64,000 nucleotides of DNA from Prosapia bicincta (GCA_036971475.1 JBAIZL010000004.1:64601753-64665752), one strand, 5' to 3'. Counted from the first letter of the stretch, positions 33,912 through 48,443 are shown. Program-made: numbers and translations. The notes: generated by a model not told the origin, from the sequence alone.

Positions 33912-36900
33912 GTTCACCATCTTACATATTCTAATTATGATATAACTTTATTTTACCTCACAACCAATTTATATGTTCTTCTTATAGCTACTTTATTTTA
34001 AAGACAAGAATTGAAATATGTTTTGTTACCAGAAATAAATTATTTTAACTTACTATAACCTATCTTGGCCACATTTTGGTAATGACACAATCCTATCTGA
34101 ACTGCTGTTGATATGTGTCAACAAATATCGAGTGGTCTTTTCCTACCATTTGTTTGACATGGTTTGATTTTTTCATTTAACCCAGGTAGTTTTTTTTAAC
34201 AGAAATAAAATTATCAACCTACACCTAGACAGTTTGACGCCATAGGACAACACCTTGGTTTAATGCGGCTGAAGGAGTTTATATTAGGTGAAATAAAACG
34301 AAGAAGTTTAAAAAGTTGACCTATTAAGAAGACATAAGCCTTTCATTTATTAGTGGAATCATAGCATTGAAATAGGAATGAATTCATTAGGTAAATGATT
34401 TACAACGACATTATGTGGTGCCTTGGTACTCTTTGGATGGAAACGGTGAGAGAAATTAGTTTTGAAATCAGCCAACTACACTGGTTAATAACGATTCATT
34501 CCTAGAGAGGTTAATGGATAATGTTTCCATGGACCTTTAAGATATTTTTCTTGCTAATTCCGAATGTGTATATAGACGTATTTGCTATAACGAATAGAGT
34601 AAATTATTTTATTTTTATATTTGGGATAGCATGAGCAGAATAAACGAAAACCTTCCTGTAAAAACATGTTGAAAGTTTTTAACATCCTAGGAGGTTTATA
34701 CGATCTAGTAAGCATCTTAGAACAGTCAAAATAATAGGATTAAATCCTAGGATAACGATTGACATGTTGGAAATCTCTGGATTCAAATTAGAAAATTTGT
34801 ATATATTAAAATCGTTATGACGAATTGAAATTAATAAATATGCATGCGTCATTTGCGAAAGAGATATTAGAGATAGATAAAAACATACACGTAATTGAAA
34901 TCAGATTGGCCAAAACAACAAGAACTCCTTTCTGGATCTACAAATCTTCCTTTTCAGCCTTTGGTTGGTCCATAAAATGTTCTTTGTTAACTGTACATAT
35001 CAAAATAGGAGTTTGTAATAACTTTGTGAAATCCAGGCACAAATATTATTGGAAAAAACTTACCATACAATCACTAAAGAAAGTACCTGAAAATCAGTTA
35101 TCAGTATCTGAAAGTATCGAAGAAGAAATATTTTAGTGGCTTGAGGTCGGTGAGGTGCCTTAGTATTCGGAATTTCAACCGCAATGGACGAAAAACCTTG
35201 AAATGTATTTGAAAATTCAGTTGATTTTTTTGGGAAATATCATGACTGAAAATTATCTCAATCTGGCGGCTAGTATATTTAAATTATAATTAAAATGAAA
35301 GGGCTGCGATGTATATTTAAAACATCATTTCCTCCACTCACAACCTGAAATTGTTCCCGCCAAACCTTGATACCGTTAGTGATAAACATGTTGAGAGTTT
35401 TTACCAAAATATTTTACACATGGAAAAGTGTACCTAGGATAGTTCAGAACCAACATGTTAACAGATTACTGCTGGGCACTGATAAGGGACTTGGGAGATG
35501 CTATATATTCTATAAAATCCTGATTCTCTAATTGTTCCACATTTTTAAAAGTTTACACTCGTGTTTTATTTTCTAAAACTCCCTTGAACACTCTTTCAGT
35601 AATCCATTTGTCTTGATGAAACTAATTCTAATACAAAAAAATAAATTGCAGATTCAGAATACCGAGCACAGATACATCTATGACTACCTAACAAAATATC
35701 TGGGAATGAACATTTGTTGTGTGTGTAGCAGTTTTATTTAGATCAGATTAGAGGAAGAAAATACGAATACAATGTAAGCAGCTGATGTAAGCAGCAAACT
35801 TTAAGTTTTTCCAATATGTATATATAATATTCCTATAACCCTATATGTTTAAGAGAATTATTTTTAGGCTGTGACACAAATGCTTTAGAGTTAGGCCTAT
35901 TACTTACTATTATACAAATTTAGCAATGTAGTAACAAAGGACATGGGAGTAATTACTATAGTTTGGACTGGATGCAGTAATTAGAAATTCAAAATTTGCA
36001 CCTAATTTTTATGATATTTATTATCTATATAAATAATAATTTGGCCAAACAAGAAGATTTTCGACGTGTTTGCTTATATTGCCGCATATAATGTTGAAAA
36101 TATTATGATTTACAATTGGTAAGTACTGTTCAATTAATTTTATTTATTCATAGCAGTTTTGGACTTGGAATTATGAATTTGAGTCTAATTTTGATCCTAT
36201 ACAAGTGAATATTTATTTAAAAATTATTACACTATGTATCATTGATAACATTCGAGCTACTGGTGCATGTTACACAATATCAAATGGTTGAGGTTAGTAA
36301 AACTTTTAGTGCATTTCTGCATTAACTGAAAATTATAAACATAAAAAAACCAACAAATATGTACAGGTCCTCGTGTTACAAGAGTTACAATTCTTTTCAT
36401 GTTTTATTCATGAATCTTTAACATACGCAGTGGAACAAAATGAGGTGAGAAAAGACAGTTTATACAAAACTCCGCACATTACGACCTACACTCGGTTCGT
36501 GACAACCCAACGACGTAATGGTGTACTAAACATAGTTAATTTTCCGAAAAGAAAAAAACAGATTTATTTTAATGGTCGCAGAATTTGTAGAGGTGGAGAA
36601 TTAAATTTATTGGAGATTTGTTAGACAAAACATAAATCAAACCGAGTCCCATCAATATCCTTTGATAGTATCTTGGAATCGGTATTATGTTACAGGTCTA
36701 CTCGCACAGTGTTTTCAACGACTTTCCGACAAAATTAAGAGTTCGTTTATGATTTATTAGCTCTTTACCAATATATTCTTTACTTTACATATTTCATACT
36801 AAAACATAGACAATATATTTTATAATTTATGACACGAATTAAAAGAACGCATTTTTCTTAGAAATTGAAGGAGTAATACTCCAAAGCTATAATATGATAT

Positions 36901-38589
36901 TCAAAGCCTAAAAATATCTACAAAAATAACTAACAAATAGGAATGTTTTCTGGATTTATTTATTTTCAAATCAAATGCGTAGATAAAAAAATGTTAATAT
37001 GGTTTCGTGCAGGTGTTACCTTCAACTGTTCTTATGAGGCAGAGCTGTTACTTTTTATGTAACTAGAAGTATATTTTGTAACTTCTAATAGCTTCTAATA
37101 ACTTCTAAAGTAATTTTGTGTAACTTTTTGTAATAACTCTAAAGAACGTCTGGTGGAATCAATATATGTGTGAAGATATATAGAATTATAAAAACGAAAA
37201 CATTAAGTTACTCTTCTAGACTTTAATCCCTAATCTGTTATCCTAAATAAAAACTTTCTATACAAAGGTTTCAATTAAAGAATAGAATGGCATTCGATTC
37301 CAAAAATTATTATTACTAAGTTTTTTCATTAACGATTTATATGTTGATGTAGAGTGAATGCTATTAGTAATCCTACGAAGAAAGAATGTCTGGCTACAGC
37401 GTCGGGTGCATTTTGATACGTAAAACGTAAAGATTATTTTCAAGAATATAGCAGTGGCATATGTCACCTTTCTTATCTAAAATTTATTACCCTAAAATAG
37501 TAGCATATCTATTTTCAATATTCTACTTATTAGCTTAAATTTCGTTTTTTTATGACTGTAAAACAAGGATATCTCTACACCTGGTTTACAGATGAGAAAT
37601 TTATTTTTTGCTTTGGATATTTATGAGCCTTTTTTTGCAACACTCAACTTACTGACACTAGCCTTATAGAGTCAGACAAACCTTGTGGAAAAATATGATG
37701 CAATATTTTTAGAGGAGAAAATATATTTTGTCCTACTCCTCATTATCAGTTTGTTTTAGTGTTTTGCATTACTTTCAATGTTGATCCAACGTTTTCAATG
37801 ACATAAAAACATTCTGTTACACCTAAGAAATGAATTGAATGATTTTGTATTGAAGAGTTTTGTCTAATTCTTTAATTGTATTCACAACTATTTTCTGAAT
37901 ATTAGCTCATTGAACAGAGCTAGAGATTCATGTGTTTTATTTATACAATAAATAAAATAAATAATAATAATAGAATATTATTAAAATAATAAATAAAACA
38001 GAGGTATTCTTTAATTCTACGTGTGTTAACTTACTGATGATTTTCAGAAACCGAGATATTCGTCCGAAACATAGTGGAATTTCTAACAATTAGTGAACGC
38101 GAAACAATATCAACGCATTGTAAACCTAAGAGGAGCATTAGAAGATAATCTAAAATGGAAGTATTTTTAAAACAATAAATTTACTCAATACTCTATCCAA
38201 CCACAGTTTGTTTTGAAGATGAAATGTTGTGAATAATATTCATCAACAAATAACTTTGTACCTGGATTTTCTTCATGTGAATAAACGAAGTAGATACATC
38301 CAGCTAGATTGACATCTAACAAAATAAAATGTGTTATTTTATTATAGTACATTTAAAATTTAAAATATATATAAAAAAACAATAACAGCCCTCTCATTAT
38401 TTCTCAAGGATACAGATTTCTAAAATTAACTCGTAATTCATTTATTAATGTGTTAAAAAAAATTAAGACAAGTACTAATTTGTTAAATATAAAAATGTAA
38501 TATTTTAAATAAATAATTTGATAAATCTATCAGAAGTTTACTGTTTAACAAGGTTCAGCTAACCTAAGATACCCAAAGTATAATCAGTA
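33912..38589. other. AT-rich non-coding DNA
   Basis: No supported gene. Open frames at 34825-35136 (103 codons, TTG start) and 36373-36624 have protein-like stretches but no motif I recognise, and neither shows a neighbouring signal that would support it. Confidence 0.5.
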
Positions 38590-39065
38590 TGTGACTTATG
38601 AGTACGGTCCTGGATAGCTGGCCTGAGCAACCGGGCGGGTCCACAGGTGGCGGATAGTGGGACGGCCTACAGAAATGTAGGTTACCTGTGAATAAGGTTT
38701 CTGAATAAGCAGGCCTGGACCAAGGCAATGGTTCAAAGGTGAGGAATTATCCCTCCTCGTCAGTCAACCGGTTGGGTGTGGTAGAAATAACTGCTCTGAC
38801 TGGGGAGACTGGGGTAGTTGGAAATTAAGTCCTCACAATGCTACTCTCACCTCCCAGGTGAACCAAGGGCAATGCGACAGTGAAGTATGGGCGGGAAACT
38901 ACCCTAACGACACAGTTGTAAAAAAGAGAGTAAAGCAGACTGTTCGCTCCAAGAGCAACAGTTAATAATGTCCTGAACTTGGGGTGTGCTTTAAGGTCGG
39001 TGACTGAATACCCAATCCAAGGTGGAAGGCATCATGTCGAAGGATGAATCTCTGCAGGGTATAAA

Positions 39066-39410
39066 ATGCAGTCGCACACGATCCCCTTGAGGAACCAGAC
39101 AAAAGGTCATTGTATGTTGTCTTGCCAAGGCAGTGGGGGCTCTGCTCTGGTCGACCGTTATTTCCCCCATACTCGTGGGACGTTAATGGACCAAGTAAGT
39201 AAAAGATTAGATTTTGAGGCGGCACAGACAGCGGGAGCTAATGAGCCGGCAAACCGTGAGTCTGTAGCAGATGTGTCAACGGCAACCATCACTGAGGGTG
39301 CGGGGGCGGCTGTCAAGCTGCCGACTGCAGAAACCAGTGAAGTGGCTGTAGAGTTGAGCACGATGTCTAGTCCTGGGGCTGCTCTGCGGACCCAGACAAC
39401 TGCGAAGTAA
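39066..39410 (+). pseudogene. ORF1-like remnant of the LINE
   Basis: ATG-started 114-codon frame, Ala/Thr-rich in its second half (TATITEGAGAAVKLPTAE). It lacks zinc knuckles and stops just before the endonuclease frame. It is probably the tail or a decayed part of ORF1. Confidence 0.4.
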
Positions 39411-39418
39411 GCAGAACA

Positions 39419-40323
39419 ATGATTAAGATCCTCCAAGTGAACCTACAGCATAGCAGGGTGGCTAGTTCTTTCGTGTGTAGGATGCTGGGCAGGGGAGAGG
39501 TGGACTTGGTTCTCATCCAGGAGCCATGGATTTCTGGAGGACGAATATGCGGGCTGGCGACATCTGGAGGTACGTTGTTGTACGATAAGGACTCCGGTGT
39601 TCCCAGGACGTGTATCCTGGTTAGGAGGGGGTTGAGTGCTTTTGTACTAACGGACTTCTGCTGCAGGGACTTGATAGCAGTGAAGGTGGAGCTGCGGGCG
39701 GAGGGGGGTTGAAGAGGCTGAACCTGGTCACTGCATATCTCCCCTTTGACTACGCGGGGGCTCTACCAACACAAGAGCTGAGGAGGCTGATCGATCACTG
39801 CGGGGCTGTGGATGAGGAGCTGCTGGAGGGGATGGATGCTAACTCCCGTCACACTTCGTGGGGAGGTACAGGTACCAACACTAGAGGTGAGGAACTTTTA
39901 GCTTATCTTAGCTCTAAGAATTTACCAGTCTTAAATCAGGGGGAAGAGCCGACGTTTGTCACTAGAGCCAGACAGGAGGTACTGGACATTACGGTGGCAT
40001 CGAACCAGATGGCTAGGTATGTACTAAACTGGCATGTGTCGGATGAACCATATTCTTCTGACCACAGATATATTAGGTATGATATCTCCCTAAATCCAGC
40101 CATGCTTCGGCCAACCAGGGATCCAAAAAGAACAGACTGGGAATCCTACAGGAGGGACCTGGGTGTTCGGATTGAGGAGGCTGGATTGGAGTATGGTGGG
40201 AGGAGAGAGCTGGAAGACTCTGCGACATTGGTTGGCGAGGCTATAGTAGAATCCTTTATTGATAACTGCCCTCTCAGTAAGGGGAGAAAACTAGGAGATC
40301 CGTCATGTGGAACAAGAAGCTAG
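39419..40323 (+). pseudogene. LINE endonuclease domain (APE type), frameshifted
   Basis: Starts MIKILQVNLQHSR (catalytic Asn region), then LVLIQEPWI (catalytic Glu), MDANSRHTSWG, LDITVAS and SDHRYI (catalytic Asp/His). The frame shifts at about 39710 in a G-rich run. It makes the nick that primes reverse transcription at the target. The segment after about residue 220 leads into the RT. Confidence 0.85.
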
Positions 40324-40459
40324 CCAAACTTCGGAAGACCACCAGGAGACTCTTTAATAGAGCAAAAAAGAACGGGGAGAGGGACCAGTATAGGAATACA
40401 CTAACATAATACAACAGGGCAATTAGAGAAGCACGCAGGAAATCCTGGAAGGAGATTTG

Positions 40460-41830
40460 TCAAGAGATTGACAAAACTCGGGAAAGGGCACGACTGCATA
40501 AAGTGCTCTCTAAGGACCCAGTTAACCCGGTGGGGATGCTAAGAACCCCACTGGGAAATATAACATAAACTGCAGGGGAAACTGTGGAAGAATTAATCAG
40601 AACACATTTCCCTTCCAGTACTCTGAGGAAACTTGGAGGAGCAGACACTGAACCTGTTGCCAACCTCTCCAAAGACGTGGTAAGAGGGAGGACTAGGAAG
40701 TGGCAAGGAGGATAGTAACTCCACAAAGGGTAAGATTGGCTATTGGCACATTTAAACCCTACAAATCTCCAGGTCCAGATGGGATCTATCCTGTGCTGCT
40801 GCAGCAGGGAAAGGATATGCTTGTGCTGGTACTTACTAAATTATACAGGCTATTAAGGTGGTCTTTATACCTAAGCCCACCGGTAACCAATCGGAAGGGA
40901 AAGGATACAGACCTATTACACTCATGTTCTTTGTTCTTAAGGGACTTGAAAAACTGGTTGATAGGCATATTAGGGGGAGTGCTTTGGCCATAAAACCACT
41001 GCATTGGAACCAGTATGCTTATCTACCGGGGAAATCCTGCGAGGGAGCTCTCCATCAAGTGGTTGGTAGGATTGAGCATATGATCGCTAAGAAAGGTTGT
41101 GCCATAGGTGCCTTCCTCGACATTGAAGGGGCTTTCAATAACCCCTCAGTGGGGACGATGGTAAGTGGTGCAAGACGTCATGGAGTGGATGCGACTACTT
41201 GTGGTTGGATAAGTTCCATGTTAACAAACAGAAGCATTTCTGTAGAGGTGGCAGGGGAGGTCAAAAGGGCGGAGACAAGTCTGGGCTGTGCACAGGGGGG
41301 GGGGGGTTCTCTCTCCTCTGTTGTGGTGCCTAGTGGTTGACAACCTTATTGAACTCCTGAATGAACAGGGGTACTTCTGTCTGGGATATACGGACGACGT
41401 AGTTATTCTGATCCTGGGCAGTTTCCCTGATACAGTCCTTGAGGTAATCAGAAATCCTCTACGACTGATTGAAGAGTGGTGTAATAAGGAGAACCTTAGG
41501 GTAAATGCGAAAAAGACTGCTCTTATTAACTTCACAAGACAGCGAAAAGATCTGACGACCAGGATGCCTCGCTTCTTTGGTGAATATCTTGAGTTTGTGG
41601 GGGAGATGAAGTACCTGGGAGTTACTCTGGACAGGAAACTCACCTGGAACCCACATCTTGAGAGGGCTGTTAGCAGGGCCAAAAGGGCACTGATGACAGT
41701 GAGAAGAATGGTGGGTAAGAAATGGGGACTGAAGCCATCAATGATGCACTGGATGTATCTGTGGGTGATAAGACCTATGATTACCTATGGTGCTCTGGTG
41801 TGGTGGACAAAGGCCAACCAGGTCAACTGA
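40460..41830 (+). pseudogene. LINE reverse transcriptase domain, frameshifted
   Basis: Readable blocks: KSPGPDGIYP (finger), FIPKPTGNQSEGKGYRPIT, FLDIEGAFNNPS (motif A Asp), the GGVLSPLLWCLVV block, and YTDDVVILI (motif C, in the YxDD position), then VNAKKTAL and FLGVTLD-like MKYLGVTLDRKLTWNPH. The phase changes near 40860-40990 and again in a run of G bases near 41297-41308. Confidence 0.9.
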
Positions 41831-41972
41831 GCTCTTTCCAGAGATTTTCTTGTCTGTGCACCCTGGGAGCGATGTCAACTGCACCTGGTGCAGCAATGGA
41901 ATTAATGCTTAACCTCCACCCCCCCCCATTGAGCTTGTCCTTAGGGGAGAGGCGAGGCTGGCGGAATGGAGA

Positions 41973-42974
41973 TTGCGCAACTCGACCAACTGGGCTAACC
42001 TCCCAGATGTTTCGGGACATATGAGTATCGAGTGCGTCTTGGAAATTGGCAGCGACCACATTACTCGAACGTCTGCACCTGACCAGGCCCACCATACTAT
42101 GATGGAATGGTCAGGGACATTAACATCGGGAACTCAGATCTGGTACACAGATGGCTCCAAGATGGACTTCGTCACTGGAGCAGGGGTATATTGTAAAAAC
42201 CCAAGGGTAAAACTAGTTTTTTCCTTGGGGAGGCATACCTCTGTCTTTCAGGCCGAAATATATGCTATAAATGCCTGTCTGGGAGAGATAGCAAGAAGGG
42301 GAACTCACGGGACCCGGATTGCTATTTTCTCCGACAGTCAGGCAGCAATTAGGGCACTAAACGGACATGTGGTCACCTCGGCCATAGTCAGGGATTGCCT
42401 AAATAACCTACAAGCCCTGGCAAGGCACAATCTAATCAAGATATGTTGAGTGCCAGGGCATAGGGGAATACTTGGAAATGAAGCCGCAGATGCGCTGGCC
42501 AGAGAGGGGTCTTCGACTCCCCTGATTGGACCGGAGCCTGCGGTAGGTATTTCCAAATCCATGGTCAAGATAGCAGTGCGAAGGTGGATGGCTGAAAGAC
42601 ACTGTGAGCTCTGGATCAGGGCTGAAGGGATGAGACACAGTAAGCTAACCCTTAGGAAACCTTCTTTGGGGCTGCTGAAGAGTCGCATCTATCTGTCTAG
42701 ACAGGAACTGAGGATAGCCACAGGTCTACTAACGGGACACGGTGGACTAAGGAAACATCTGCATAAAATGGGTATCTACAAAGATGAACCAGTATGCAGA
42801 TTATGCGGGCAAGAACTGGAGACCGCCACACACATCATTTATAGATGTGAAGCACTTGCCGAGAGGCTCTTCAACCTCTTTGGAGATAGCACAGCTCTGG
42901 AAGAGGATGCTGAAGGTAAAACACTACTCAGAAAACTCGTAAACCTGGTAAGAGGGAAGGGGCTATTTGACTAG
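41973..42974 (+). pseudogene. LINE RNase H and C-terminal Cys/His domain, one in-frame stop
   Basis: RNase H residues: WYTDGSKMDF (Asp), FQAEIYAINACL (Glu), FSDSQAAIRAL (Asp), then after a TGA at 42447-42449 the same phase continues with PGHRGILGNEAADALA (His and last Asp). The tail carries CRLCGQELETATHIIYRC. Confidence 0.88.
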
Positions 42975-43046
42975 ATCAGGGAGGTAAGTACAATATACCT
43001 TAAGGTAGCAGTGCTTTGGGCAGTTTAAAACACGCTCCCAAGTCAA

Positions 43047-43049
<3 letters not shown>

Positions 43050-43087
<38 letters not shown>
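43050..43087. repeat. (TA)n at the 3' end of the LINE
   Basis: Alternating TA directly after the last LINE-like sequence; it may be the LINE's own tail. Confidence 0.85.
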
Positions 43088-43091
<4 letters not shown>

Positions 43092-43107
43092 AATTTACTC
43101 TGAATTC

Positions 43108-43190
43108 CTGATGATGTTGCTACTGTTTGCCAACGAAAAGCTTCTGATATAAATTAATAAATATTCTTGTATTTGAATAACCTATGTTGT
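43108..43190 (+). other. Retroposon-tail-like segment with hammerhead-like motif
   Basis: CTGATGATGTTG...CAACGAAA (43108-43138) can form a short stem between CTGATGA and GAAA. It is followed by an AT-rich tail (AATAAATATTCTTGTATTTG). Similar tails occur at 51233 and 52719. The arrangement resembles a hammerhead core but has one extra base between CTGATGA and the stem. Confidence 0.45.
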
Positions 43191-43196
43191 TTTAAA

Positions 43197-43510
<314 letters not shown>

Positions 43511-43518
43511 TACATATA

Positions 43519-44590
43519 CGAGAGTTATTCAGAAAGTAAGGAGCCTTTTTTAATAAATAAAAAAAATTAGTACAATAAAAAATTTGTATTATATACATCT
43601 GAAAGAGCAACTAAAATACTACTTTTCTACGTAGTCGCCAAACAACGTGAGACATTTATCGTAGCGGTGGACCAGCTTTAAAATTTCTTCATCACAGAAG
43701 TCTGTCGCCTGCGATGTCAGCCACTCCGTGACGCGCGCCTTGAGCTCCGCGTCGTCGTGAAAGCGCTGTGTTGCTAGCCAGGTCTTCATTCTTGGAAACA
43801 AGTGAAAATCGCTTTGAGCAAGGCCAGGACTATAGGCCGGATGAGAAAAAACCTCCCATTTGAATGACTCAAGGAATTCTTTGGTGCGGTTTGCTGCATG
43901 AGGACCGGCATTGTCATGCACAAACAAAATTTTTGACGTCAATTTCCCTCAGCGCTTGTTTTGAACTGCTCTCCTAAGGTTGCGCAAAGATTCACAGTAC
44001 CGCTAAAAGTTTATTGTTGCATCACGTTCAAGAAAGTCAATAAGAAGCACAACTTGCCTGTCCCAAAAAAACGTCGCCATAATCTTCCTTGCTGAAAATG
44101 TTTGCAAAATGTTTCTTGGTTTTTTGGGGGAGCTTGTGTACCTCCGCTCCATAGACTGTGTTTTACCCATGTCTCATCACCAGTTACGCTGCGATCCATT
44201 AGTGAATCACCATGTCTATCGTCGGCACTTAGATATGTCAAACGTGCCTCCATTCACTGACTTTTATGGAGGTCAGTGAACATTTTCAGCACCCATCTTG
44301 CACAAACATTTGTGGTAACCTAAATTTTGTGTGACAATTTCTAACAACAAAGTCCGTGAAAGTCCGTTTTCGCGAACCTTTTCATCAACTTTAGTGACCA
44401 GTTCATCAGTCATAATGCTTGGGCGTCCGCTCTTCGCTTCGTCATGAATGTCAGTACGGCCATTTTTAAACTGAATGCACCATTTTCTCACAGAACTTTC
44501 ATTCATTACGCTGTTTCCGTAAACATCTCACACTTGGCGATAAATGTCTATCGGTTTTTTAGCTTTTTGCCTACAAAGACTGTATATTTA
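43519..44590 (-). mobile_element. mariner element relic
   Basis: At the transposase's 3' side a mariner-type terminal repeat CGAGAGTTATTCAGAAAGTA is intact at 43519-43538, next to a TA-rich tract as expected for TA target sites. The other terminal repeat is not found and the N-terminal coding part dissolves at about 44580, so the element is truncated or diverged at its 5' end. Confidence 0.88.
43619..44560 (-). pseudogene. mariner transposase, broken
   Basis: Minus-strand pieces in three frames. The helix-turn-helix part SSVRKWCIQFKNGRTDIHDE and SGRPSIMTDE comes first. TGDETWV with the first catalytic Asp follows, then FVHDNAGPHAA (second Asp) and YSPGLAQSDFHLFP (third Asp), with exactly 34 residues between the last two: the mariner D34D form. 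Frames break at about 44253-44273 and 43942-44011. Confidence 0.92.
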
Positions 44591-44599
44591 AATATATGT

Positions 44600-45010
44600 A
44601 TATATAAGTACTATTTATCTTTTTAGACTAATGGAAATTAAAACAGATTGATATCCTTCTTTTATATTTGACTGAGATTTAAAAACCGCGAATAATATAA
44701 TAGCAAAATTCGGAATGCACCAAACCTTTTTTTTATTATTTGCTATAACATAACATATAATCGCTCTTCTGTTAATAATATGTATCTATTTGGCCTGAAA
44801 ATAAAATCTCCCTCGAACACACCATTAAAATTTTAAAATCGTTCTCTGCTAGAGTTCTAAACCCCCTCCCCCTTAAATGTGGTCACGACATTGTATATTA
44901 TGATTATGGTCAAAATTATATTTAAAAATATGGCTAATATAAATTTAAATACAAATACTTGTCTCTTATAATGGTGCCTGATCGAGGAAATGATTTGCCT
45001 AAGAAACCAT

Positions 45011-45047
<37 letters not shown>

Positions 45048-46689
45048 TTCTAAACGCGCCACACAATCTTCTAACGGCTACTTAAATTAGGTAATGTAGA
45101 TAAGTGTATTTTGACGATATTTGAAATAAAAGCCATTTGTTTCGGTTAGGTTAGGTTAAAGTCGTTCATTGTTGGTTCATGTGATATCGTATGACGGTTT
45201 ACAGTTTATAGTGAGTTATTACAGTTGTCAGAGAATCTAGGTTTCGCAAAAATTCAAAATATTGTGAAATTACTTTGTTATTTATCAATGGTTTTTTTAT
45301 GACTACTAATGCACAAAAATACCAAGTATTAAGTTGTCTAATCGGAGTTACGTGTTTTTGGTAATAATCTCTGGGTGACCATGAAAAATGAGTTCAGTAG
45401 AAAATCAATTAAAACACCTTAAAATATGAAACCCTTATAGCAGATCCGGGGTAAGCATCCCCAATTCTTATATTACTAAGATTATTTTGTATGTATTTTC
45501 TAAATATTTTTCCTATGATAATAATTTGGTATTTTTACATTATTTATATTGACAATATTTTCATATATTAAATATAATCTTTTATTACAGTGAATAAGAA
45601 AAAAATTATAACAAAAATACATTTTATGTGTTGGGGTTTCATTTAACGATACTTCTAGAATAAATTTATTTTGTTACTCAGCATCTCAAGGTTAAGCTGC
45701 GGGGATAAAAACGTTTATCTTTTCAGCTTCCGTTGCGGCGCCATCCAAACTTGGGTGCCTAATGTATTTTCCTCTCGTACACTTGATAAAAGGCAACTTT
45801 TGCAAATAACTGTATCTATTTAGCTTCTCGTCTCGTCCCTACTACTGTTTTCAAATACGACTATACATTGCTGGTAATTCCTGTATCCTAATAAAGTGAG
45901 AATGTTTATGTGGGTATTATTTTAAACCCATATACTATATAACTTACCATACTGAAAGTTATAAGATAAAAGCAATAAGGAATTAACAATCTGATAACAT
46001 CGATTGTTCCATTTTAAATTTCCTTACTTTTGAGCACTCGGTTGTAACGTAAAAGAAATTATTGTTACAACACAGGTACAATGGCTACGTTATTCTGCAA
46101 TAAAATGGCGTTAAAAATACAATGTTTATCTGGTCACTTCTATTATCAACAGCATTTAAACTTGAGTGTGTTTTATGTTGTCTCTTAAGATATAAATTTA
46201 GGTTTTTGGTTTCTATTCACTGAGACTTTGAATTATAAACGTGTATCTTACAAGCAAAAGGATATTATAAAGTAAATGGTGTATACAATCTGCCTGTAAA
46301 CCCGCAATCGCAGTCAAGTATACTTTAACCATGTGAAATATTTCCCATTAGTGTAAAGGTGTCCCCTATAGCCTCAACGTCTTAATCGGAACCAGTCTCT
46401 ATGTACAGTAGATAGGCATACATAGCTGTTTAAATATCTTATGACCTGTTGTCTGAAGAAAACATTTATTGTTACTCTAAAATACTCTGAAATAAAATGA
46501 AAACTTATTAGCTTTGAATAATATCCAATGTTGCCTTCTTGTTTATGTATTCAGTTCATTAACCGAAATGAAGTAGAAGATAACTAGTAGGTAGCATCAT
46601 GAAATATTCCCAATTACCTCTAGTTAATCATATTTTGAATTGCATACATAATACACTTTCTGCGAATCTATGGATATCAGCCATTTGAT
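44600..46689. other. AT-rich non-coding DNA
   Basis: No supported gene. (TA)n at 45014-45044; a GGTTAGGTTAGGTTAA word at about 45146. Confidence 0.6.
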
Positions 46690-48398
46690 ACCCTATTTAA
46701 AAGGAAACGTGGATTCATCGGAATTATAATATAGTTGATGTCTTTATTTCTTTTACCAAGGTTTTCTAACAGGTTTAGTAAAGTTTCGACCTATACTATT
46801 AAAAACTTTACAAATAAAGTAAAGTAAAAAAGAGACCGTAAGCCAGTTCAACAGTGGAAGAAATAAATTTCTTCTGTAACATAACAGTCCAACTTCCGTC
46901 CAACATCCCCATACCACATATGATTGTCAGAATACAAATCATCTCCTCGTAAATTTAAGTTCTAACCCCATAAAACCGGATGTCATTTACAATAACATCC
47001 TTAAACACTGAAGCACGCTGGTAATATTTGCAGTGTAAAATATATCAATCCAATAGAACATTTTATCATTTTACTTGGCTCTGTTACGTAAGAGTTCTCG
47101 TTTTATCTAGATAATAAATTATTTTATGTTGAGTAATATATTGTGAGCTGTCACTTTAGTTTAAAAAATATACTGTGAATGTTTATTAAAAAAAAATCTC
47201 ACATATTATTATAATTAAGGAAATGGATTGGTTTTAATGGCTATTATAAACATAAGCTTCAGGTGACGAGTTAATTTAGTCAAGTGATTTTGACCTACAG
47301 GGATTTAATAACTTTTAACTGAAAATTTAAAATACTATTTTAAATTGAAACTATTAAACGTCATTATAGAGTTTAACTAAAAAAAACAAAGTTTTTAGGG
47401 AATCGCAGTTGAGTAAATATGTTTTGCAGGGTAACAGGTTGTATTAGGTTTTACGTGAAACCACTTTAAACGGTTTTATGGGTAGCAACTTTTACAGTAA
47501 AACCGGGTTTTGATTCGTTCTAGAAAACTATAAGGTCAATATAAGGATTCAAATATAAGAGGTTATGCTACAAAAAACATATAATAAAGTACAGACCTAC
47601 TCTGCTATTGATTTTAATGTAGTATCTACTACCATTACAAAAGATCTCGTGGACTTTATGAGTAGTCTCGATAGAAGCCATCTCCAGGTTAGTGTTACAT
47701 GAGTAAGGTTAAATAAAATATTTCTTTTGTATATACTATTTTAAAAGCATAGTAAATACATTTAAAGGTATTTTTAGAAGTACAAAGTAATTTCCAATTG
47801 AACGTAATTTTACTATTTACCAGTAGACTATATCAGCGGTGTTATAGCGGTTCTTTTGTTATTTTGTTATCTAATACTGTGATTTTCCATTAGAAATCAG
47901 TCCAACACAGTTGTAATTCTCTGTTTCTATATCCCAATATTATTATGAGAGAACAACTTATTCGTTTTCAAACATTATACAAGTCGTTTTTCAAGGGTAC
48001 TAAGTTGTATTCCTGCCGTTTTTTAAAATTATGTATGCGTGATTTCAAAACCATTGTTAGCCTCCCATGTCCCTAGTACAAGATACACCCTTTTATTCAA
48101 TAACACCAGCTATAATAGTTTTCTTGAACTATATTTTAAAAATTTCATTTTTTTGTTTTTAAAATTTGAATTATATTTTACTTATATCAATAATAATAAT
48201 AATATATTTTTAGTATATACTAATCCTTTTTTTAAATTTTTTTTCTATTATTAATTCTATATTCAAATAAAATACACATTTAAAATGTATTAATCAAAAA
48301 AACATTTTAAAAATACTTTACAAATGTTACCTAATTATATTCACCCTCAGAATATTAATTTAATTGTTTTATTTAATTTAATTATATCTGTAAACAAC

Positions 48399-48403
<5 letters not shown>

Positions 48404-48443
<40 letters not shown>
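48404..48443. repeat. (TA)n microsatellite
   Basis: Alternating TA run. Confidence 0.95.

Larger units (their letters stand above)
38590..43050 (+). mobile_element. I/LOA-type non-LTR retrotransposon (LINE), decayed
   Basis: A GC-richer block running from a leader at about 38590 to a (TA)n tail at 43050. In order it encodes an ORF1-like remnant, an apurinic endonuclease, a reverse transcriptase, an RNase H domain and a C-terminal C-x2-C-x8-H-x4-C motif (CRLCGQ...HIIYRC). RNase H downstream of RT places it in the I/LOA/Outcast group. At least five frameshifts or stops are visible, so it is dead. Exact ends and target duplication could not be fixed. Confidence 0.88.

Noticed and set aside
34825..35136. 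103-codon frame, possible gene.
   Set aside because: Starts at TTG, has no motif, and stands alone in AT-rich DNA; not enough support.
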